DNA of 16,452 bases from Collinsella sp. (GTDB taxonomy: Bacteria; Actinomycetota; Coriobacteriia; Coriobacteriales; Coriobacteriaceae), in NCBI GenBank assembly GCA_019414055.1, contig DXMV01000023.1:1-16452 (forward strand), read 5' to 3'. The position numbers and the translations under genes are program-made. Under the pieces are notes generated by a model that was not told where the DNA came from, did not search any database, and saw only the letters and a program-made list of their open reading frames with translations. Shown here piece after piece: positions 1 through 6,188 of the stretch (positions are counted from its first letter, which is position 1; the number at the start of each line of letters is the position of its first letter).

Positions 1-3
1 ATA

Positions 4-33
4 AAAACCGCAGGTAGACGGCTTGCGGTTTTC
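4..33. terminator. Hairpin with T-run, probable intrinsic terminator
   Basis: AAAACCGCA (4-12) and TGCGGTTTT (24-32) form a 9-bp perfect stem around an 11-nt loop. The right arm ends in TTTT and the left arm begins in A's, so it could act in either direction. It probably ends a plus-strand gene lying left of the window, or backs up the minus-strand gene that stops at 151. Confidence 0.6.
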
Positions 34-105
34 GCGAAACAAAGGTTGTGGTCGAGGGGTCGGGTTAAAAAGTAGTAGATGCCCCGGTTTCGTGGCGACG
101 GTATC

Positions 106-131
106 TCGGACACCCTGCCCAGGGTGTCCGA
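106..131. repeat. Perfect 12-bp inverted repeat with 2-nt centre
   Basis: TCGGACACCCTG (106-117), CC, CAGGGTGTCCGA (120-131) is a perfect palindromic hairpin. It starts 19 bases beyond the stop codon of the minus-strand gene at 151. It has no clean T-run on either strand, so it may be an mRNA 3' stabilising hairpin, a factor-assisted terminator or a dispersed repeat unit. Its function is not shown. Confidence 0.55.
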
Positions 132-150
132 AAGTGGGCAATGCGAGCGC

Positions 151-1314
151 TTAGCGACCGATTTGCAGCCAATTACACAGAACGTTGGCCCGAAGCTCCG
201 TTTCCGCCGTCTTTTGAGCCTCCGTTTTGCACCTATAGCGCAATTCCAAGCGCGAGCAAAGACTTCGCACGATCGCATCGAGCTGCTCGGCATCGTTAAG
301 CATCTCGTGCGTAACTAGAAACACGTCATATCCCATGGTTTGCAGCGCTGTCATGCGTTTGGCATCGTGGTCGAGAACGGCGCCCGTCCCATGGATGACT
401 TCTCCCTGAAGCTCCACGATGCCCGCCTTCATTATGGTCGGATTCACGATCACGATATCCCCGTAGCAGACATTTTGCCCCGCAATACTCTGCGCGGATG
501 CGGTCAGCGGCGTAAGGTCGTTGACGTAGACGTTTCGAAAGCCGGCCCCGCCGCGGGAGCGCGGAAGCGACAGCAATAGAATTCCGGCCACCTCGAGCGG
601 GGACGCAGCTATACCCGTCACCATCTGCGCGGCGTTGTAAAACTTCGTGCCCCATTTGCGGCATTTCATCTTCTTGGCGTACTCATGAAGTTCATGTAAC
701 TCGACGAGCGGCTTTCTCATCCAAAGCGATGTGCCCTTTAGCTTGGTGACCTCTTTCGATTTCTTTTTGCCGTTTAGTCCCTTTACAGGTTCCTTGACCT
801 TTACGCTCGCATAGACGCGCTTCCATGGCGCTTCGTCCTGGCTTTCATCGAGGTCAAAGAGGGATTCGGTGGTGGCCTCTTTGGCGGCATTTTTGGCGGT
901 GTCTTTGGCCTTGCGCAGCTCAGCTTCGACCGCGGCGGTGGGCTCAAAGACGGAGAACCATCCGCTGAATTCATACATGGCAAGGACAAGATCCATGGGA
1001 GACAAAAAGCGCGCCATGGTAAATAGCGTCGCAAGCGGATTGGTTACTCTAAAGCCCATCGGGGTTTCCAGAGTCGAGTCCACCCCCGAAGCGTCTTCGC
1101 AGTGGATAGTTGTTCGTAATACCGAATGGTAGTTAACGCCACCGGTCGCTGTCGTAGTAATAATCGGCGTCTTAAAGACGTCTTTTGTGAATGGCGATTT
1201 TGCGAGAGCGCCCCAGCCGTCATCGGAGCTTGGTAGGCGCGGGTAGAAGTCGCGCACCTGCGGTGGGCAGCGCCAGTAGCGGAATGCGGTGTTTGCGCAG
1301 ACGATTTCGTCCAT
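151..1314 (-). CDS. AbiEi/DUF559-like protein with C-terminal PD-(D/E)XK-type nuclease region
   Basis: A 387-aa soluble protein. The start is supported by GGGGAG six bases before the ATG. The N-terminal third (about 1-125) resembles the AbiEi-type domain of actinobacterial proteins: an AFRYWRCPP segment (10-18), then MGFRVTNPLATLFTMARFL (86-104). A Lys/Glu-rich, weakly structured stretch (about 126-200) follows. The region around 205-265 matches the helical part of the family, with SPLEVAGILLLSLPRSRGG at 238-256. The C-terminus looks like a DUF559/Vsr-type restriction-fold nuclease: D286 in YGDIVI, E301-x-Q303 in VELQGE, D317 and GYDVFLVTHEML (328-339). In this family these proteins are usually annotated as AbiEi-type antitoxins or as nucleases of unknown target. 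No AbiEii nucleotidyltransferase lies beside it, so it is either an orphan or acts alone. Function is inferred from remote family resemblance. Confidence 0.75.
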   Translation of the reverse strand: MDEIVCANTAFRYWRCPPQVRDFYPRLPSSDDGWGALAKSPFTKDVFKTPIITTTATGGVNYHSVLRTTIHCEDASGVDSTLETPMGFRVTNPLATLFTMARFLSPMDLVLAMYEFSGWFSVFEPTAAVEAELRKAKDTAKNAAKEATTESLFDLDESQDEAPWKRVYASVKVKEPVKGLNGKKKSKEVTKLKGTSLWMRKPLVELHELHEYAKKMKCRKWGTKFYNAAQMVTGIAASPLEVAGILLLSLPRSRGGAGFRNVYVNDLTPLTASAQSIAGQNVCYGDIVIVNPTIMKAGIVELQGEVIHGTGAVLDHDAKRMTALQTMGYDVFLVTHEMLNDAEQLDAIVRSLCSRLELRYRCKTEAQKTAETELRANVLCNWLQIGR

Positions 1315-1648
1315 TTGCGTCTCCCCTGGTATCGGCCATAGGCCGTGCAGATTGCGGACATCGCCGATTATCTACTGGGGCATCATGCGGGTAAGTACCG
1401 GAAGCTGACCAAACACTGACCAATAGCTTGACAAGTTCTGCCAAAAATCCCTCGTGTGATAGAAATCAGCTGGAAGGAGCTCTGGGCGTGTGGTCCCTGT
1501 CTCCACATTTGCGCTCGTATCATATGGGTAATTCAATGAAAATACGCATACGTTTTATACAAAACGTGCAATGGCGTCAGCAAAAAGGTTGCGATAAAAA
1601 TGACGCCTTAGACGACTACGATTTATTATTGGTGCAAGTTTAGGTGTC
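1315..1648. other. Intergenic region, no convincing gene; direct repeat
   Basis: About 330 bases between the AbiEi-like gene and the tRNA terminator. An open frame at 1428-1643 (plus) has no ribosome binding site and no recognisable family. CTGACCAA occurs twice (1405-1412 and 1416-1423), exactly 11 bp apart, as tandem sites on one face of the helix would be. It lies about 90 bp upstream of the minus-strand gene start. A TTGTCA lies beside it on the minus strand, but I see no good -10 box at proper spacing, so the promoter is not assigned. Confidence 0.35.
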
Positions 1649-1684
1649 AAAAAGAAAAAGGCCAGAGGCTTAACACCTCTGACC
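1649..1684 (-). terminator. Intrinsic terminator of tRNA-Val
   Basis: Read on the minus strand, GGTCAGAGG and CCTCTGGCC form a 9-bp stem (one G-U pair) around a 7-nt loop, followed by TTTTTCTTTTT. It lies 11 bases past the tRNA 3' end. Confidence 0.85.
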
Positions 1685-1695
1685 TGCGCTTTTGA

Positions 1696-1770
1696 TGGTG
1701 GGCGATACAAGATTCGAACTTGTGACCCCATCCGTGTGAAGGATATGCTCTACCCCTGAGCCAATCGCCC
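1696..1770 (-). tRNA. tRNA-Val (anticodon CAC)
   Basis: The minus strand folds into a complete cloverleaf. Acceptor stem GGGCGAT pairs with ATCGCCC, the D-arm is GCTC/GAGC, the anticodon arm has loop TTCACAC with anticodon CAC, and the T-arm has loop TTCGAAT. The 3' ACCA is encoded. It reads GUG codons. Upstream, a weak promoter can be drawn (TTGGTA, 18 bp, TAGTAT), and a terminator follows directly, so it is probably a single-gene unit. tRNA 3' ends are common integration sites, but I found no duplicated 3' end in this window. Confidence 0.95.
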
Positions 1771-2010
1771 GTCGCCTTTCGGCAAAAGAGATACTATCAT
1801 AGCCGCGCGTGGTTTACCAAGAACTTTTTGCCCCCGATTTTAAATTCGTGGGTGCAAGCCAAGCAAAAGTAAGCAAAGCAATCGGCAAAACCGCAGCCAA
1901 ACCACCATTTACCGCTTTATCCACGAAGTCTCGGGGCGGCAGCGCAGGGTGCTGGGGATATCCATGTGGTGTCCAATCAATTCAATTACCGGCGTGCGGA
2001 TGCTTTGATT

Positions 2011-2526
2011 CTATACGTGCGACGGGTCGCCCGTGCCCGCAACGCAACCGCGGCGCAGGTCTTCGGCGAGGTCGGAGCGAGAGCGGCTACCGGAAACGAG
2101 GTCCTGGATCCAAGCGTAGTACTGGTTGTCTTTGGGCTCCGGGCTGTCGGACAGCATGACCGGAGTGCCGATGAGCCTTAGAACGGACAACGCAAAGACA
2201 AGGCTGGTGCGCTTGTTGCCGTCCTCAAAGATGTGGTCCTTGACCATGTGCTCGGCTACGTAGGTGGCCTGGTCAAAGATATCAGCGAAGCGATCGGTTG
2301 GCGATTGGCCGAATATCGTACAGAATGCACCCGCAAGCACGGACTCGATGCGTCCAAGCTCAAGCGCGGCCCGGTCGCCTGTGGCGTCGGTCGTATAGCA
2401 GCGCCCGACCGTCATCAGCGTGCTGTGTAGGCGCATCACGGCCGCGGCCATAGCCTCGAGCGAACCGGCATCATCGAGCACGAGCGGCGCTAACGGATGC
2501 GCGCCTCGCTGCGTAGTCGCCATCAT
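2011..2526 (-). CDS. doc: Doc-type Fic family toxin
   Basis: A 171-aa protein. The Fic/Doc signature is at 98-106: HIFEDGNKR, followed by TSLVFALSVLRLIG. A Lys rather than Gly after the Asn puts it in the Doc class (P1 Doc has HIFNDANKR), whose known member phosphorylates a threonine of EF-Tu and stops translation. AMP-transferring Fic enzymes carry GNGR instead. The key His, Asp, Asn, Lys and Arg are all present, so it is probably active. At 171 aa it is longer than P1 Doc (126 aa), with an extra N-terminal portion and a polar C-terminal tail. Its start overlaps the stop of the preceding 61-aa gene (ATGA), showing translational coupling in the operon starting at 4058. No Phd-like antitoxin with an inhibitory motif is evident next to it. 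The antitoxin may be the 61-aa protein or the HTH protein upstream; that is inference. Confidence 0.85.
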   Translation of the reverse strand: MMATTQRGAHPLAPLVLDDAGSLEAMAAAVMRLHSTLMTVGRCYTTDATGDRAALELGRIESVLAGAFCTIFGQSPTDRFADIFDQATYVAEHMVKDHIFEDGNKRTSLVFALSVLRLIGTPVMLSDSPEPKDNQYYAWIQDLVSGSRSRSDLAEDLRRGCVAGTGDPSHV

Positions 2527-2708
2527 GAGTTCTCCAAGAGTCTGAGCGCGTTGGGTATGCCCGCAATGGTCAGCCGAATAGCTTCGTCGATTGACGTGGC
2601 GCCGTCGAGCAAAATCGGTGATGCTGAATTTGCCTCGTGCGCTACTGAGTAATCTTCTTGAGTAGCGCGACCAGTGCCGTCATCTGGCTGAACATGACTC
2701 CAAAGCAT
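2523..2708 (-). CDS. Small protein, MxWSxVQxDDGT family, candidate antitoxin or linker
   Basis: A 61-aa protein with a good ribosome binding site (AAGGAGACGCAC before the ATG). It starts 11 bases after the HTH gene ends and overlaps doc by 4 bases. The N-terminus MLWSHVQPDDGT matches MFWSYVQLDDGT of the 92-aa protein at 4583-4861. The C-terminal part (DEAIRLTIAGIPNALRLLE) also aligns with that protein's DDLNFLTEFVRSNAPFIFE region, while the middle is about 25 residues shorter. An 8-bp inverted repeat (GCGCTACT at 2639-2646, AGTAGCGC at 2661-2668) lies inside the gene where the shortening begins, so this may be an internally deleted family member. I do not recognise the family. Its position directly before a toxin suggests an antitoxin or adaptor role, by context only. 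Confidence 0.65.
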   Translation of the reverse strand: MLWSHVQPDDGTGRATQEDYSVAHEANSASPILLDGATSIDEAIRLTIAGIPNALRLLENS

Positions 2709-2719
2709 GTGCGTCTCCT

Positions 2720-3409
2720 TTATAGCTTCGTAGATGGAAAAGACTGCGAGTCGTACTCCAGAACGATCGGTTGCCAGATGAGGTCTTCAATACTGCAGTC
2801 GAGCGTGTTTGCGAGCGCCAATGCCGAGGAGACCGAGGCGCGGCGTAGGTCGAGCTGGTTCTGCTCGTAGAGTTGTATGGCGCGAAGTTTAACCCCCGAT
2901 TGGGCGGCGAGCTGCTTTTGCGTTAGGCCAGCCGCCTTTCGTGCCGCTTTGAGGCCCTTTTTGTCTGTCTGGGCGTTGTTCCATTTATCAATGACAATCT
3001 GGGCGAATTTGTCTTCGGAGGCCTCGTGGAGCGGATGGTACGAGCCAATGATCCAATCGAGCGGGGCGACTTCGAGTAGCTCATTAAAGCCCAGGCTGCA
3101 CATCCATTGCGCATAGGCCAAAACCCAGCCCGCCCAGTACTGAGGCGAACGGTCGAACGGATAGGTCTCCCTGCATTCGACGGGGGTCAGTCCCGCATGG
3201 GCGATAATATCGCGCGCGAGCTCGTCGCCCGCCATGCCGCAGACGACGCGAGGTATACCGCGCTCAAACTGTTTCATCTCAAAAGCGTTTGACAGGATCG
3301 CCGTCAACTCGGCTGGAGTCAGCCCTTGGTCACAGAGGGCAAAATCGACCGCCTCGCCCAGCGTTCTCATGGCATCCTCGAGATACATCTCACTGTAGGC
3401 GTGGGTCAT
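2720..3409 (-). CDS. Helix-turn-helix antitoxin/regulator partner of the DUF3990 protein
   Basis: A 229-aa protein. Residues about 8-140 form an alpha-helical domain found in homologues next to DUF3990 genes: YLEDAMRTLGEAVDFAL (9-25), GIPRVVCGMAGDELAR (51-66), SPQYWAGWVLAYAQW (88-102) and LHEASEDKF (127-135). Residues 152-211 are an XRE-type HTH (GLKAARKAAGLTQKQLAAQS and following). The gene starts 20 bases inside the end of the DUF3990 gene, so the two are translationally coupled in the toxin-then-antitoxin order. By family habit the N-terminal domain would bind and neutralise the DUF3990 enzyme and the HTH would repress the operon; the palindromic operator at 4071-4123 is the natural target. 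An alternative start at residue 8 is possible. Family resemblance is strong; the biochemical role is inferred. Confidence 0.8.
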   Translation of the reverse strand: MTHAYSEMYLEDAMRTLGEAVDFALCDQGLTPAELTAILSNAFEMKQFERGIPRVVCGMAGDELARDIIAHAGLTPVECRETYPFDRSPQYWAGWVLAYAQWMCSLGFNELLEVAPLDWIIGSYHPLHEASEDKFAQIVIDKWNNAQTDKKGLKAARKAAGLTQKQLAAQSGVKLRAIQLYEQNQLDLRRASVSSALALANTLDCSIEDLIWQPIVLEYDSQSFPSTKL

Positions 3410-4058
3410 CGCCCGTCATCCCCTCTCGAATGATATCGACGATACGGATTCCCTCAAATGGATTTTCGGCAAGTAGCTCCCGATACTGTGCCCTTGCCGC
3501 TTTATCTCGCTCCTTGGCCAATGGACCATACAAAGCTTGCGGCGCACGTTCAAATCCAGCAAAACGAATGCTCTTTAACGCGCGCTCGCTTTTGAGCACA
3601 ATCTGCTCTCCCAAGCTGCCGAGCCTCATAGATCGACCAAGCTGATCGACGGTAATCGTATTGTTCACAAAAGCTCTGGCATAGCTAAAGTACGAGTCGT
3701 CCGCGCGCCATCCCCTTATTACGTCGCAAGTGCTAGTGTCAGGTAGAAAATGATCGTGGAGAAATTCGCACGCCCCCACGGCAATAGCGGTGTCCTTGCG
3801 AAAAGAACGATGTTCTACAAGCAACGCTATCCAATGCAGAACTGAATATTGCGGCGATAGCAGGTCAAGTTCCTTGAGATTGGCCATATCGAGTTCATAG
3901 CGATTCGCAAAGCCATCGGCATCACGCGAGCATGCCCATTCCCTTGCAAGGTCGAGGCTCTCTGTGCAATAGAATCCCTGTCCATAGTCGTTATGGACTT
4001 TCCCATGGCCAAGTTGGGGAGTCTCAATGATTTTCTGAGAACCATGCCACAGTTCCAC
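3390..4058 (-). CDS. DUF3990 family ADP-ribosyltransferase-like toxin
   Basis: A 222-aa protein with a GTG start and AGGAG seven bases upstream. It shows the DUF3990 pattern: LWHGS at 3-7 (His5 of an ART-type H-Y-E triad), NDYGQGFYCTESLDLAREWA at 23-42, CDVIRGWRADDSYFSYARAF at 111-130, and GEQIVLKSE at 150-158 (a candidate catalytic Glu/Gln segment). DUF3990 has the fold of ADP-ribosyltransferases, so transfer of ADP-ribose from NAD to an unknown target is the expected reaction. Length is slightly above the usual 150-180 aa because of a C-terminal helix. It is the first gene of the operon, directly below the nested palindrome, and overlaps the HTH gene by 20 bases. Active-site assignment rests on motif reading only. 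Confidence 0.8.
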   Translation of the reverse strand: MELWHGSQKIIETPQLGHGKVHNDYGQGFYCTESLDLAREWACSRDADGFANRYELDMANLKELDLLSPQYSVLHWIALLVEHRSFRKDTAIAVGACEFLHDHFLPDTSTCDVIRGWRADDSYFSYARAFVNNTITVDQLGRSMRLGSLGEQIVLKSERALKSIRFAGFERAPQALYGPLAKERDKAARAQYRELLAENPFEGIRIVDIIREGMTGDDPRLQ

Positions 4059-4070
4059 GCGAGTCTCCTA

Positions 4071-4123
4071 ACAGGTATCGCCCTAGCGATAGTATAGCAA
4101 ACTATCGCTAGGGCGATACCTGT
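4071..4123 (-). promoter_or_regulatory. Extended -10 promoter inside a nested palindromic double operator
   Basis: Two 23-base arms (4071-4093 and 4101-4123) are perfect reverse complements around a 7-base spacer. Each arm is itself a palindrome: TATCGC-CCTA-GCGATA at 4076-4091 and TATCGC-TAGG-GCGATA at 4103-4118, with centres 27 bp apart. On the minus strand the spacer and the inner edge of one arm hold TGC-TATACT (4099-4091), an extended -10 box, 21 bases before the AGGAG of the DUF3990 gene; no good -35 is visible. There is no T-run, so a terminator is unlikely. The likely meaning is cooperative repression of the toxin operon, probably by its own HTH protein. Confidence 0.75.
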
Positions 4124-4255
4124 ATTCAAAGAGCAAAAGGGTGTATGGAACCGAGTTTGAGTTCAATACTGGCTTCTAAGACTCGCCGAGCCCGGAAGTA
4201 TGCGGCAAAATTAAGACTTGCTGATAACGCCGGAGCACACTAACGCCTCAGCCTG

Positions 4256-4555
4256 CTACAGCACTTCATAGATGCGCGCCTCATCCTGTTCGATGCTTTT
4301 GCGGAAGGGCGGGCGCATGTGCTCTGGTGGGTTGGTGACTATATCAACCTTTCGCCCAAGCTCCTTCTCGAGCTCATGGGAGAGTTCGTAAAGCGTGCCG
4401 AACGTCATGGTGTTGCCGCAGACTAGGCGCAAGTCAATATCGCTATCAGGCGTTTGCCCGAGGCGAGCAAACGAACCAAATAAATATGCCTCGCTGGCGT
4501 CGTAGCGAGCCAGCACGCGGGAGACCGCAGTGGATATGTCGGTAGGCGAGATCAT
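4256..4555 (-). CDS. Minimal nucleotidyltransferase (MNT) of the Pol-beta superfamily
   Basis: A 99-aa protein. GSFAR (27-31) with DSDIDL (37-42) is the nucleotide- and metal-binding signature of the MNT/kanamycin-nucleotidyltransferase-like fold, and the third acidic residue lies in KVDIVT (69-74). In HEPN-MNT toxin-antitoxin pairs the MNT AMPylates and silences a HEPN RNase. No HEPN gene is found on either side: the upstream neighbour is the 92-aa protein (27-base gap) and downstream there are only about 130 bases before the palindromic promoter. It is therefore an orphan, or it works with the 92-aa protein. No clear ribosome binding site is seen, so expression may depend on coupling from the upstream gene. 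Confidence 0.8.
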   Translation of the reverse strand: MISPTDISTAVSRVLARYDASEAYLFGSFARLGQTPDSDIDLRLVCGNTMTFGTLYELSHELEKELGRKVDIVTNPPEHMRPPFRKSIEQDEARIYEVL

Positions 4556-4582
4556 GGATAATTGCCGTACAACAGTAGAAAG

Positions 4583-4861
4583 TCAGCGGGCCAGCGCCGA
4601 AACCGCCGGTCCGGCTTTTTGGCGTTCGGCGAGCTCGAAGATAAACGGGGCGTTTGATCTAACAAATTCGGTCAAGAAATTGAGGTCATCAGCAGTAAAT
4701 CCTTCGACGTTGAACCATTTGACCGCAGGCAAGAAGCATTCCGCATGGTCAAAGCCAAAGTCAACCGGGCGCTCGACGGCCACGCGAACGGTTCCGTCTT
4801 CTCTTGTCTCTGAGTAGGCAAATTGGGTGCCATCATCAAGCTGAACATAGCTCCAAAACAT
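4583..4861 (-). CDS. Small protein, MxWSxVQxDDGT family, full-length form
   Basis: A 92-aa protein. The start at 4861 is chosen because AAGGAGG lies six bases upstream; the frame is open 28 codons further up but without a ribosome binding site. It begins MFWSYVQLDDGTQFAYSE. The N-terminus matches the 61-aa protein at 2523-2708 in both protein and DNA, and the C-terminal DDLNFLTEFVRSNAPFIFE also has a counterpart there. It contains no Cys/His cluster, membrane segment or known catalytic motif that I can see; the composition suggests a small mixed alpha/beta fold. It precedes the MNT gene as the 61-aa form precedes doc, suggesting a shared antitoxin or adaptor role. Function is unknown. Confidence 0.7.
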   Translation of the reverse strand: MFWSYVQLDDGTQFAYSETREDGTVRVAVERPVDFGFDHAECFLPAVKWFNVEGFTADDLNFLTEFVRSNAPFIFELAERQKAGPAVSALAR

Positions 4862-4878
4862 GACTACCTCCTTAGTGT

Positions 4879-4894
4879 TTATATTCGAGTATAA
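4879..4894 (-). promoter_or_regulatory. AT-rich palindrome with -10-like box before the 92-aa gene
   Basis: TTATATTCGAGTATAA is a 16-bp palindrome with seven of eight pairs. On the minus strand it contains TATACT, the same -10 hexamer as in the DUF3990 promoter. It lies just upstream of the AAGGAGG, so a leader would be very short. No convincing -35 is visible. Promoter or operator role is inferred. Confidence 0.4.
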
Positions 4895-4982
4895 GGAGCA
4901 GACTAGACTTAACGCGGCGTGAATTAAATTATTCCTATAAGACACGAACTCTGACAGCTGGCCTTGTCCAGAAGTGGTGGGG

Positions 4983-5011
4983 CCGAGTTCTGCCGACCAG
5001 AACCCGGTTTT
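4983..5011 (+). terminator. Hairpin with short T-run in the gap between surface protein and 92-aa gene
   Basis: CCGAGTTCTG and CAGAACCCGG form a 10-bp stem with one mismatch and a 5-nt loop, followed by TTTTG on the plus strand. No plus-strand gene ends here, so it may instead be an mRNA hairpin on the minus strand below the surface protein gene. The GC-rich dyads between 4983 and 5090 fill the rest of this gap, and no gene is supported there. Confidence 0.3.
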
Positions 5012-5099
5012 GCGCTTTCGCGACCTGCGGTTTTATTAACAGAATTTGGCTTGCGCTCGGCGGGCTCCGGTTTTCCCGCACATCCGGAAATCGGGAGCA

Positions 5100-6188
5100 T
5101 CAGCAACGGCGTGCAGCTTTAAGAACCGCTGTTCCCAGCACGAACAGCAAGCCGGACACGGCGATCCAGTTGTTGTCGCTGGTTTTGGGAAGTGATGAGG
5201 AGGTCGCGGTGGCGGCCTTGGGCCTGGAGGTCTTGGCGGCCGTGTTGTTAGTCACTGTTGTCGTGGTCACCGTCTTAGTCGCGGCCGCTGGCTTCAGAGT
5301 GGGATTCGTCGACGGATCCGTAGCTGGCTCTCCGGTAGCGGGGTCAGTGCCAGGGACGGAAGGACCATCCCCCGGCACATCGCGCGCATCGCTCTCCCCC
5401 GCCGGGCCAGCAGCGCCCTCGGGCTCGATCGTCACACGCGCTGCCACGGACCCGTCGGCATTCACCACGCCGCCCGCACCAAAGGCCCCGCCCGCAGGCG
5501 CCACAAAGCGTGCGGATGCAAGCGACCCGCCCAGGCAGGCGACGCCACCGTCGGCGCCCGACGCATCCAGCCAGGACGCATCGACGGTAAGCTGCCCGGC
5601 CGCGCCACCGCCGGCAGCCCCGCCCAGCAGACACACACCATAGGTGCGCACGCCCGCCCCGGAGCCCGCGCCTGCGGCGACAACGCGCCCACCGCCGCGA
5701 ACGGCAAGACCGTCCGCGATCACGCCGGCCACCCGCGCATCCGCGATGCCGGCGCCGTCGGCCCGCGCGTCAACCTTGCAGCCGTCCACCGCGAGCGTCC
5801 CCGACACGTAGATTCCGCACTGCGAGCCCGTGGCCACCAGCGACCCGGTGCCGCGGAGCGTCAGATCGCCCCACACCTCCATGCCGCACCGCGAGATGTC
5901 CACGTCGGGCGCGCTCGTCTCGACAACAGTGTTCTGCCCGGTCAGCGTCACCACCAGTTCGCCGTCGGCGCCGATGGCCTCGCCCGTGTAGCCGTTAAGA
6001 TGCAGATGGTCGACATCGGTCCAGGCCCAACCGGGGCCCGACACACCCGGCTCGTAGTACGTGGCGCCCGCGATGAACAGGCTGTCCGCGCCCGCGGCAT
6101 AAGAAGGCCCGCCCAGCAAAACGCATAGGCAGGCCATGGCAGTAAACAGGATGTAGTGTCGGCTAGTGTGGAACGCGGTGGCAAACAT
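5100..6188 (-). CDS. Secreted surface protein with C-terminal LPKTS sorting signal
   Basis: A 362-aa protein. The start at 6188 is preferred because GGAG lies five to six bases before it; an in-frame ATG at 6215 has no ribosome binding site. Residues about 1-33 are a signal peptide: basic TSRHY, hydrophobic ILFTAMACLCVLLG, cleavage after PSYA. The ectodomain (about 34-255) is Gly/Ala/Val-rich with short repeated strand-like units (for example LTLRGTGSLVATGSQCGIYV), resembling carbohydrate-binding or parallel beta-helix domains of surface proteins. A Pro/Thr/Ala-rich spacer follows. The C-terminus has LPKTS, then a hydrophobic stretch (WIAVSGLLFVLGTAVL) and basic KAARRC, which is the layout of a sortase substrate. 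The usual motif is LPxTG, so Ser at the fifth place is odd. Codon use is strongly GC-biased, unlike abiH next to it. It likely faces host glycans or cells, but no ligand can be read from sequence. Confidence 0.75.
   Translation of the reverse strand: MFATAFHTSRHYILFTAMACLCVLLGGPSYAAGADSLFIAGATYYEPGVSGPGWAWTDVDHLHLNGYTGEAIGADGELVVTLTGQNTVVETSAPDVDISRCGMEVWGDLTLRGTGSLVATGSQCGIYVSGTLAVDGCKVDARADGAGIADARVAGVIADGLAVRGGGRVVAAGAGSGAGVRTYGVCLLGGAAGGGAAGQLTVDASWLDASGADGGVACLGGSLASARFVAPAGGAFGAGGVVNADGSVAARVTIEPEGAAGPAGESDARDVPGDGPSVPGTDPATGEPATDPSTNPTLKPAAATKTVTTTTVTNNTAAKTSRPKAATATSSSLPKTSDNNWIAVSGLLFVLGTAVLKAARRC

Noticed and set aside
1428..1643. Plus-strand 71-codon frame before tRNA-Val
   Set aside because: No ribosome binding site, no family, runs toward the tRNA terminator on the other strand.
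1771..2010. Possible gene or att site between tRNA-Val and doc
   Set aside because: About 240 bases with no start signal or family match and no copy of the tRNA 3' end.
4071..4123. Reading the large inverted repeat as a terminator or IS end
   Set aside because: No T-run on either strand, no transposase or target duplication nearby, and an extended -10 box with a correctly spaced ribosome binding site points to promoter control.
4924..5106. Minus-strand 60-codon frame starting MLMLPISGCAG, lipobox-like ISGC
   Set aside because: The hydrophobic stretch is far too short for a lipoprotein signal, there is no ribosome binding site, and the DNA is a run of GC-rich hairpins below the surface-protein gene.
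5170..5643. Plus-strand frame of 157 codons, Ala/Pro/Ser-rich
   Set aside because: Shadow of the surface-protein gene on the opposite strand; composition is the complement of its Gly/Ala/Val repeats and there is no start signal.
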